Shown here piece by piece: positions 1 through 6,167 of a DNA stretch of 6,461 bases. This DNA comes from an uncultured bacterium (GTDB lineage: Bacteria > Cyanobacteriota > Vampirovibrionia > Gastranaerophilales > Gastranaerophilaceae), in assembly GCA_900314375.1 (NCBI GenBank), contig OMVC01000206.1, forward strand, positions 1 through 6,461. Reading direction: 5' to 3'. The translations under genes and the position numbers were made by a program. Below the pieces are notes generated by a model. That model saw only the letters and a list, made by a program, of their open reading frames with translations, was not told the DNA's origin and made no database searches. The stretch's first letter is position 1. Each line of letters begins with the position of its first letter.

Positions 1-1620
1 TATGAAAACGGTATATTTGTCCGCGTAGTAACACGAGGCGACGGTGTAACAGGAGAAGATATTACACAAAATCTTAAAACGATTAAAGCTATTCCTCTAA
101 AACTTTTTGAACCAAAGAATTTAGAAGTTCGCGGCGAAATCTACATGCCCAAAAGTTCGTTTGAAAAACTTAACCAAGAAGCATTACAAAACGGGGATAA
201 AGTTTTTGCTAATCCTCGCAATGCGGCAAGCGGTTCTTTGCGCCAATTAGACAGTACAATTACGGCAAAACGTGATTTATCAATGTTTACATATACGGCG
301 ATTTTTGAAGACGAAACCGATAAAACATTTAAAACTCATTACAACAGTATTCAAAGATTGAAAGAACTCGGCTTTAAAGTCAATCCGAATATAAGACTTG
401 TAAAAAATATAAAAGAGGTAATCGAATACTTGCATGAGTGGGATTCAAAACGGTTTGAGCTTGATTATGCAACAGACGGTGTTGTAATTAAAGTAAATGA
501 TATTGCAATACAAAAAGATTTAGGCTACACAGCGCGTGCCCCAAAATGGGCTACCGCATTCAAATTCCCGCCGGAAGAAGTTAAAACAAAACTACTTGAT
601 ATTGAATTAAATACGGGTAAAACAGGAGTTGTCACACCTGTGGCTGTTTTAGAGCCTGTTCAGCTTGCAGGTTCAACGGTTTCAAGAGCAAGTTTACACA
701 ATTTTGACGAAATAAAACGCCTCGACATCCGAATAGGGGACGACGTTCTTATTATGAAAGCAGCAGAAATAATACCTAAAGTAATCAAAGTTGTAGAATC
801 AGACAAACACAACTCGTTACCTCAATATCTGCCCCCGACTAAATGTCCGTCATGCGGTGCTGATTTGATAGAAAAAGAGGGTCAGGTAGGCTTATACTGT
901 TCCAATCCTGATTGCGAAAGTTTGATGTGCGCAAAAATCGAATATTGGGCAAGCAAAGAAGCCATGGATATAGATAAAGTCGGCCCGTCAGTTATTCAAC
1001 AATTATATGAAAAGAAGATGATTTCAAACCCTGTTGATTTGTATAAATTACTGCCGCAGGATTTTATGATGCTTGATTTGATTCAAGAAAAATCAGCTTC
1101 AAATATTTATGTATCCATACAGGAGAGCAAAACAAGGCCGCTTAACAGACTTGTTACGGCACTCGGGATTCGCCATGTGGGGAAGGAAACTGCGGATATT
1201 TTAACAGGAGAATTCCCTTCAATAGAAGATTTGAAAAATGCTACATTAGAACAATTATCACAAGTTGAAGGTATCGGCGGAATTATAGCGCAATCGATAT
1301 ATGATTATTTCCATAATGAAAATAATCTGAAATTGCTTGATGAATTAAAAGAGCTTGGCATAAACCCGAGCGCAAAAGCAAGCAAAGTATCCGACAAATT
1401 ATCTGGAAAAACATTTGTATTAACAGGGACTTTAGAAAATATGACAAGAGATGAAGCTTCTGAAATAATAAAATCACATGGCGGAAAAACATCATCTTCA
1501 GTATCTAAAAAGACTGATTATGTACTTGCAGGAACAAATGCCGGATCAAAATTAGACAAAGCACAAAATTTAGGTGTTATAATATTGACAGAAAATGATT
1601 TTCTTGAAATGATAAAGTAA
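1..1620 (+). CDS. ligA: NAD+-dependent DNA ligase LigA, 5'-truncated by window start
   Basis: LigA seals 3'-OH/5'-phosphate nicks using NAD+, finishing Okazaki fragments and repair patches in the cytoplasm. The frame is open from base 1, giving 539 residues; compared with E. coli LigA (671 aa) about 125 N-terminal residues, including domain Ia and the adenylated KxDG lysine, are missing. Numbering from the window edge, the nucleotidyltransferase domain shows RGDGVTGEDIT (12-22), LEVRGEIYMP (41-50), ANPRNAASGSLRQLD, DGVVIKVND and ARAPKWATAFKFP. The OB fold follows (GKTGVVTPVAVLEPV, with Lys where E. coli has Arg). A zinc finger has cysteines 282, 285, 300 and 305. The helix-hairpin-helix region (~320-455) includes ALGIRHVG and VEGIGGIIAQS, and a BRCT domain (~467-538) runs from LSGKTFVLTG to the end. 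The ATG at 145 is internal, not the start. The stop is TAA and the next gene begins 14 bases later. Identification is essentially certain. Confidence 0.97.
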   Translation, partial: YENGIFVRVVTRGDGVTGEDITQNLKTIKAIPLKLFEPKNLEVRGEIYMPKSSFEKLNQEALQNGDKVFANPRNAASGSLRQLDSTITAKRDLSMFTYTAIFEDETDKTFKTHYNSIQRLKELGFKVNPNIRLVKNIKEVIEYLHEWDSKRFELDYATDGVVIKVNDIAIQKDLGYTARAPKWATAFKFPPEEVKTKLLDIELNTGKTGVVTPVAVLEPVQLAGSTVSRASLHNFDEIKRLDIRIGDDVLIMKAAEIIPKVIKVVESDKHNSLPQYLPPTKCPSCGADLIEKEGQVGLYCSNPDCESLMCAKIEYWASKEAMDIDKVGPSVIQQLYEKKMISNPVDLYKLLPQDFMMLDLIQEKSASNIYVSIQESKTRPLNRLVTALGIRHVGKETADILTGEFPSIEDLKNATLEQLSQVEGIGGIIAQSIYDYFHNENNLKLLDELKELGINPSAKASKVSDKLSGKTFVLTGTLENMTRDEASEIIKSHGGKTSSSVSKKTDYVLAGTNAGSKLDKAQNLGVIILTENDFLEMIK

Positions 1621-1634
1621 AAGGTTAGGATTGT

Positions 1635-2087
1635 ATGAAAATAATAAAAATTGACGGTTTTAGCGGATTATTAACTGCAGCATTTATCGGATGTTGCTTA
1701 TTTGCAGGGTTTGTAATTTTTCCGGGGTATGTTTCGATGCACTATTGGAACAAGTATTTGGTTAATCTGCTTGAATTCCCTCAATTAAGCTTATTCCAAG
1801 GAGTATTGCTTTGGGGAATAATATTTAGCATATATTATATTGTCAGCAAAGGAAATCTTCCGGTTTCATTTCAAAATCCTCAAGAATTAAGTGATGCTGA
1901 ATTAAATATGATAATGAAAAACGCTAAAATTCATTCAAAAATGTATAAAAAAAGCGCGCTTATAAATAAATCCGACAAATTTATAAAAACATTAAATCGC
2001 AATCCGTATGGCGAAGATAAACAAATTTCAATAAATCAATCATCAGATAACAATGATGAAGATAAAAAAATATCTAATTTAAAATAA
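1635..2087 (+). CDS. Small two-pass membrane protein of unknown function
   Basis: I do not recognise a named family. The 150-residue product has two hydrophobic segments, roughly residues 11-35 (starting LLTAAFIGCCLFAGFVIFPG) and 52-70 (SLFQGVLLWGIIFSIYYIV), separated by a short polar or aromatic loop. About 80 hydrophilic residues follow, rich in Lys, Asn and Ser, including PQELSDAELNMIMKNAKIHS and an acidic/basic low-complexity end. The tail is probably cytoplasmic, with the N-terminus inside as well (positive-inside rule: KIIK before segment 1, SKG after segment 2). There is no cleavable signal peptide, enzyme motif or DNA-binding motif. The ATG follows the ligA stop by 14 bases with purine-rich AAGG/TTAGGA stretches just upstream that could serve as a ribosome binding site. 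The reading frame ends two bases before the next Shine-Dalgarno is complete, so co-expression with its neighbours is likely. The gene is credible from its spacing and composition; its role is unknown. Confidence 0.82.
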   Translation: MKIIKIDGFSGLLTAAFIGCCLFAGFVIFPGYVSMHYWNKYLVNLLEFPQLSLFQGVLLWGIIFSIYYIVSKGNLPVSFQNPQELSDAELNMIMKNAKIHSKMYKKSALINKSDKFIKTLNRNPYGEDKQISINQSSDNNDEDKKISNLK

Positions 2088-2092
2088 AGGAG
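2087..2092 (+). promoter_or_regulatory. Shine-Dalgarno AAGGAG for the SIMPL gene
   Basis: AAGGAG lies seven bases before the ATG at 2100 and shares its first base with the TAA of the upstream gene. It is the best ribosome binding site in the window. It fixes the start of the SIMPL protein directly before a good signal peptide. Confidence 0.85.
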
Positions 2093-2099
2093 TATTATT

Positions 2100-2855
2100 A
2101 TGAAAAAGAGCATTGTTTTAGGGATAGTATTATCTGCATTTATTATTGCACCGTTTGCAACAAACGCCGCACCTGATACACAAAATTGCCAAAGAGGTTT
2201 CTTATCAACTTCATATTCAACAGAAAAAGAAGTTTCACCTGACACGGTAGAAGTTTCTATTGCAGTAAAAACCGAAGACAAAAAATCAATGCAAGAAGCT
2301 TCACGCAAAAATAAAGAGATTTCAAACAAAGTATATGAATACTTGAAATCAAACATAAATACAGCAAACGGAGACTATATAAAAACTTCGAACTACAATG
2401 CAACACCTGTTTATACATACAATAACGGAAAAAGATTTTTTGATAAGTACGAAGTGTCCAATAACATTATCGTTCACACAAAATCAATAGATAAAATATC
2501 ATCTCTAATAGATAAATCCATAGCTTTTGGCGCAACAAACGTTAACAGTCTAAATTTTAGTCTTTCAAACAAAGATGCGCAATGTGCTGAATTATTGTCA
2601 AAAGCAGGGAAGCAAATCAAATCAAGAGCAGATGTTGTAGCATCATCTGTTGGTACTACAGTGACAGGTATAAAAGAAATACGAACATCTTGTTCTCTAA
2701 ATCAAAGACATGTAGCATACGGATATGCAAACATGAAATTAATGCGTACAAACGGAATGGCTGACGAAGCAGCGGCACCACAAGCGGCAACAAATATTGA
2801 ATCAGGTAACATAACAATTTATGCAAATGTTGATGCAGATTTTTATGTAAAATAA
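2100..2855 (+). CDS. Exported SIMPL-domain (DUF541, YggE-like) protein
   Basis: The 251-residue product starts with a clear Sec signal peptide (MKKS, then hydrophobic 5-19, with likely signal peptidase I cleavage near residues 23-24, ATNAA before PDT), so it should act in the periplasm or be secreted. The mature part fits the SIMPL/DUF541 family. It opens with a strand-type segment after which comes SPDTVEVSIAVKTEDKKSMQEASRKN, then a helix with alternating charge, YIKTSNYNATPVYTYNNGKR, YEVSNNIIVHTKSIDKISSLIDKSIAFGATNVNSLNFSLSNK and a final strand NITIYANVDADFYVK, typical of the family's alpha/beta repeats. The length is normal for the family (E. coli YggE is about 246). Family members have been linked to oxidative-stress tolerance and, in eukaryotes, signalling, but no catalytic activity is established. 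Cysteines are at 30, 162 and 198; two of the three could form a disulfide, but this is a guess. An Ala/Pro-rich patch (DEAAAPQAA) near 220-230 is probably a loop. It sits 12 bases before polA. Confidence 0.85.
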   Translation: MKKSIVLGIVLSAFIIAPFATNAAPDTQNCQRGFLSTSYSTEKEVSPDTVEVSIAVKTEDKKSMQEASRKNKEISNKVYEYLKSNINTANGDYIKTSNYNATPVYTYNNGKRFFDKYEVSNNIIVHTKSIDKISSLIDKSIAFGATNVNSLNFSLSNKDAQCAELLSKAGKQIKSRADVVASSVGTTVTGIKEIRTSCSLNQRHVAYGYANMKLMRTNGMADEAAAPQAATNIESGNITIYANVDADFYVK

Positions 2856-2867
2856 GAAAGCAAATAA

Positions 2868-5720
2868 ATGGGAGAGTCAAAAACACTAATCCTTATAGAC
2901 GGACATGCATTGGCGTTTAGAGAGTATTATGCACTTGAAAGAACTTCAATGCAAACTTCTGACGGAATACCTACTTGGGGTGTTTATGGATTTTTTAAAG
3001 CGATTTTCGATTTGCTAAAAAATAAAGACATAAACGCTGATGCAATAGGGGTTGCTTTTGATGTATCACACCACACTTTCAGAACTGAAAAATACGTTGA
3101 ATACAAAGCCAACAGAGAAGCTATGCCTGACCCTATGCGTATTCAGATGGAATTAATTTATGAAGGACTAAAAGCATTCAGCATTCCTATTTATACAAAA
3201 GAAGGATTTGAAGCCGACGATGTTATCGGAACAATTTCAAAACGCGCTTGTGAATTAGGACATAAGGTTCTGATTTTGACAGGCGACCAAGATTCTTTCC
3301 AGCTAATAGATAAAGAAGGCTGCACAAAAGTTATTATTCCTTCAAAAGGTGAATTAAAAGAATACGATTGGAATGCCGTACACGAAAAGCTCGGCATTTA
3401 TCCGAATCAAGTTATAGATTATAAAGCGCTTCGCGGAGATACATCAGATAATATTCCCGGGATAAAAGGAATCGGCGAAAAAACTGCCGTAAAATTGTTG
3501 GAAGAATTCGGAACTGTCGATAATGTATTGGCTAATGCCGATTCAATCAGCGGAAATTCAATAAGAGAAAAGGTGAAATCAGGTGTTGAAATCGCACAAT
3601 TAAGCAAATACCTTGCTACAATTGTTCGTGATGTTGATATAAATTTCGATTTTGAAAAAACAAATATTGAGTTACCTGATATAACAAGGGTTACAGAATT
3701 TTTGCGCAAAATGCAATTCTACAGTTTCTTGAAAAACATTGAACAAATTTTAAAAACTTTTGCAAAAAATGACATTGAGACCATAAAAGCTCAGCCAAAA
3801 GAAGAAAGCATTATTCCTCAAAATTCTAACGGACAATTGGGTTTGTTTGCTCAAGCAGTTCAAGCAAAAGTTAATCAAGTCGAGCTTAATTATACGGGGA
3901 AACTTGTTACAGATTCTCAAGATTTGGATTTGCTGACAGAAAAGATTAAAAATTCAAACATTATTGCAATAAAATACAGCGCAGACATAATAAACGCGGT
4001 TAATTACAATTTATACGGACTCGCAATAGCAATTAATCCGGATTACAAATATCTCAATAAATTAGAAATTTCTGAAACTAATTCAAAAACAGAGATTTAT
4101 TATATTCCGTTTACGCACAATATATCTAATCCGCTTGAGCAAAAAGAGGTTCTAAACAAATTAAAAACAGTTTTAGAAGACGAAAATATTAAAAAAATTA
4201 CTCATAACACAAAAGATTTTAAAAATATTTTAAAAGGTTTTGCCGTCAATATATCAGGGGTCGTTTTTGATACAATGCTTGCAGGATATATTAAAGATTC
4301 ATCCGCATCAACGGAATTTGACATTCAGTGTATGGAAAAGATTAATCATATTTTACCAAGTATTGTTTCCGATAATAAAAAGCTAAAATTTTGCGACTAT
4401 GAAATCGAAACAGCAAAGAATTATGTATTTGATTCAATGGCAAGCCTTTTTGAATTAACAAAATACTGGAATAATACTTTAGATGAAAAAGAATATAAAA
4501 TACTTTCAGATATTGAAATTCCACTATCTTATGTTTTATCCGATATGGAAACCTGCGGGGTTTCAATTGATAATACATACCTAAACACTCTAACTTCAGA
4601 ATTAAATAACAATTTGACAAATCTTGAAGGAAGAATATATGATTTGGCGGGTGAATCTTTTAATATAAATTCTCCCAAACAAGTCGGAGAAATACTTTTT
4701 GAAAAACTCGGTCTAAAATCCGCTAAAAAGCGAGGAAAATCAAAAAATTCAACAAGTGCGGAAGTTTTACAATTTTTAGCCCAAGACCATGAAATTGCCG
4801 AACTGATACTTGAATACCGTAAATATTCAAAATTAAAATCAACATACACAGAAGCTTTGCCTGCACTAATCGAGCAAAAAGACGGAAAAATTCACACAAC
4901 ATATAATCAAACCGTAACCACAACAGGCAGATTGTCTTCATCTAATCCTAATTTGCAAAACATACCGATAAGAACACCTGAAGGAAACAAAATTAGACAA
5001 GCCTTTGTTCCAAAAGACAGAGAAAATTACCTGATAATGTCAGCTGACTATTCTCAAATTGAATTAAGATTATTAGCACACGTTTCTCAAGATGAACATC
5101 TTATAGATGCTTTTAAATCAGGTATAGACGTACACACTCTAACCGCCTCAAAAGTTTTTGATGTACCGGTCAATGAAGTTACAAAAGAAATGCGCTATAA
5201 ATCAAAAGCGGTAAATTTTGGCATAGTCTACGGGCAAAGCAAATACGGACTTGCCAAGGCTTTAAAAATTAACCCTGAAGATGCGGAAAGATTCATTAAT
5301 AAATATTTTGAAACATATCCTAAAATTAAACTCTATATGGAAAGTATGGTTGATTTTGTAGAAAAAGAAGGCTATGTTGAAACTATTTTCGGACGCAAAA
5401 GATATTTGGAAAATGAAATCAACAGTCCAAACGGAATGATAAGAGAATTTGCAAAACGCGCAGCAATTAATCATCCTATGCAAGGTTCGGCATCAGATTT
5501 AATAAAAATCGCAATGATTGATTTTGCAAATAAATTAAAAACTAATAATTTAAAATCAAAAATGATAATGCAGGTTCACGACGAACTTGTTGTAGAAGTG
5601 GCAAAAACAGAACTTGAAACTGTTAAAAGACTTGTTTTGGAATCTATGGAATTGGGGCAACCGTTAAGAGTTCCGCTCTTAATCGATATTAATACGGGGG
5701 AAACATGGCAAGAATCATAA
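2868..5720 (+). CDS. polA: DNA polymerase I with inactive-looking 3'-5' exonuclease domain
   Basis: PolA removes RNA primers and damaged strands with its 5' nuclease and fills the gap with its polymerase. At 950 residues it is close to E. coli Pol I (928). The 5' nuclease (~1-290) has LILIDGHALAFR near the start, EADD at 115-118, TGDQDS with D140 and D142, and RGDTSDNIPG with D191 and D194, followed by the GIKGIGEKTA hairpin. A linker (~300-340) carries QLGLF at 323-327. The 3'-5' exonuclease-like domain (~345-535) lacks its metal ligands: KYS (369-371) replaces DTE, the HNTKDF stretch has Phe451 where Asp is expected, and YVFDS (519-523) has Ser for the third Asp, though the Tyr remains. The polymerase (~560-950) is intact: TTTGRLSSSNPNLQNIP, motif A DYSQIELR (D727), motif B R776/K780/F784/Y788, motif C VHDE (H904, D905, E906). 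Phe at 784 is the usual residue for a Pol I that discriminates against dideoxynucleotides. The ATG is 12 bases after the SIMPL stop, with a weak GAAAG ribosome site seven bases upstream. Confidence 0.98.
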   Translation: MGESKTLILIDGHALAFREYYALERTSMQTSDGIPTWGVYGFFKAIFDLLKNKDINADAIGVAFDVSHHTFRTEKYVEYKANREAMPDPMRIQMELIYEGLKAFSIPIYTKEGFEADDVIGTISKRACELGHKVLILTGDQDSFQLIDKEGCTKVIIPSKGELKEYDWNAVHEKLGIYPNQVIDYKALRGDTSDNIPGIKGIGEKTAVKLLEEFGTVDNVLANADSISGNSIREKVKSGVEIAQLSKYLATIVRDVDINFDFEKTNIELPDITRVTEFLRKMQFYSFLKNIEQILKTFAKNDIETIKAQPKEESIIPQNSNGQLGLFAQAVQAKVNQVELNYTGKLVTDSQDLDLLTEKIKNSNIIAIKYSADIINAVNYNLYGLAIAINPDYKYLNKLEISETNSKTEIYYIPFTHNISNPLEQKEVLNKLKTVLEDENIKKITHNTKDFKNILKGFAVNISGVVFDTMLAGYIKDSSASTEFDIQCMEKINHILPSIVSDNKKLKFCDYEIETAKNYVFDSMASLFELTKYWNNTLDEKEYKILSDIEIPLSYVLSDMETCGVSIDNTYLNTLTSELNNNLTNLEGRIYDLAGESFNINSPKQVGEILFEKLGLKSAKKRGKSKNSTSAEVLQFLAQDHEIAELILEYRKYSKLKSTYTEALPALIEQKDGKIHTTYNQTVTTTGRLSSSNPNLQNIPIRTPEGNKIRQAFVPKDRENYLIMSADYSQIELRLLAHVSQDEHLIDAFKSGIDVHTLTASKVFDVPVNEVTKEMRYKSKAVNFGIVYGQSKYGLAKALKINPEDAERFINKYFETYPKIKLYMESMVDFVEKEGYVETIFGRKRYLENEINSPNGMIREFAKRAAINHPMQGSASDLIKIAMIDFANKLKTNNLKSKMIMQVHDELVVEVAKTELETVKRLVLESMELGQPLRVPLLIDINTGETWQES

Positions 5721-6118
5721 TAATTCTTTCATTATTTTTAATATTACCTATATGCGTTTATGCAGATAATGTGGGGCAAGATTTAAGCACGCTTATATCT
5801 TCTCAAAATGTTAAATTTGAAGACTGTACAAAAGTTTTTAATGTAGATAACGTAACATTGTTTTACCAAACAATTGCCGCCATAAACGCAAACAGATTTA
5901 CAATTGATGAAATTCAATCAAAATCAGGCTATGTTCTTTTTACAGCCGTAAATAAGAAATTTTTGGCAACAATAACTAATGTAAATACTAATCAGGCGAT
6001 GTTAAGAATTACCCCTGCAGACAATAATTACTACTTCCAACCGGGGATAATTTCAAATATACACAAATATATTGACCTAAATAAATCAAAAAAAGTTACA
6101 AACATTAATTTTAATTAG
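5705..6118 (+). CDS. Small secreted protein of unknown function overlapping polA
   Basis: I do not recognise the family. The 137-residue product begins with a strong Sec signal peptide (MAR, hydrophobic 4-18 rich in Ile and Leu, likely cleavage VYA|DN after residue 20), leaving a mature protein of about 117 residues. Cys17 precedes the cleavage site but the context LPIC is not a lipobox, so a lipoprotein is unlikely. The mature part has one cysteine (41), mixed helix and strand character (SGYVLFTAVNKKFLATITNV, then AMLRITPADNNYYFQPGII) and a Lys/Asn-rich end, and shows no transmembrane segment. The start lies inside the last codons of polA, in another frame, with a 16-base overlap; a run of five G at 5696-5700 is the only ribosome-site candidate, so translation is probably coupled to polA. 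The signal peptide right at this ATG supports the start. It is likely the last gene of the ligA-polA unit. Confidence 0.85.
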   Translation: MARIIIILSLFLILPICVYADNVGQDLSTLISSQNVKFEDCTKVFNVDNVTLFYQTIAAINANRFTIDEIQSKSGYVLFTAVNKKFLATITNVNTNQAMLRITPADNNYYFQPGIISNIHKYIDLNKSKKVTNINFN

Positions 6119-6143
6119 TATATTTATATTTTAATAGTATAAT
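6115..6143 (+). promoter_or_regulatory. Candidate sigma-70-type promoter for the pxpA-like gene
   Basis: A perfect TATAAT lies at 6138-6143, preceded at 17 bases spacing by TTAGTA (6115-6120), which matches TTGACA at only three of six positions. Transcription would begin near 6150 and give a leader of about 18 bases. The region is extremely AT-rich, so a TATAAT is not very surprising. Its location in the largest intergenic gap of the window, with a Shine-Dalgarno just downstream, supports it. No rho-independent terminator (GC stem plus T run) is seen between 6118 and here. Confidence 0.45.
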
Positions 6144-6153
6144 CATAAATGAT

Positions 6154-6159
6154 GAGGGA
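6154..6159 (+). promoter_or_regulatory. Shine-Dalgarno GAGGGA for the pxpA-like gene
   Basis: GAGGGA ends eight bases before the ATG at 6168 and stands out in an otherwise A/T-only leader. It supports 6168 as the start codon. Confidence 0.7.
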
Positions 6160-6167
6160 TATAGAAT

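Noticed and set aside
145..147. ATG at 145 as the ligA start codon
   Set aside because: The frame is open and reads conserved ligase sequence (RGDGVTGEDIT, LEVRGEIYM) from base 1, so this Met is internal and the true start is upstream of the window.
2036..2356. Antisense open frame across the junction of the membrane-protein and SIMPL genes
   Set aside because: It covers the Shine-Dalgarno and signal peptide of a convincing + strand gene and shows no domain or start signal of its own.
3957..4436. polA as a pseudogene because of its decayed exonuclease motifs
   Set aside because: The frame is continuous over 950 codons and all 5'-nuclease and polymerase catalytic motifs are intact; loss of this one site is known in functional Pol I enzymes.
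4529..4849. Antisense open frame within polA, one of several opposite ligA, the SIMPL gene and polA
   Set aside because: It lies opposite a strongly conserved coding frame, has no ribosome site or recognisable protein features, and such frames are expected opposite AT-rich coding DNA.
5744..5766. Lipoprotein signal around LPIC in the small secreted protein
   Set aside because: The residue before Cys is Ile rather than Gly, Ala or Ser, and a normal signal peptidase I site (VYA|D) follows three residues later.
6103..6118. Short A/T inverted repeat at the end of the secreted-protein gene as a terminator
   Set aside because: The stem is about five A/T pairs with a two-base loop and no GC pairs, too weak for a rho-independent terminator, and it lies within coding sequence.
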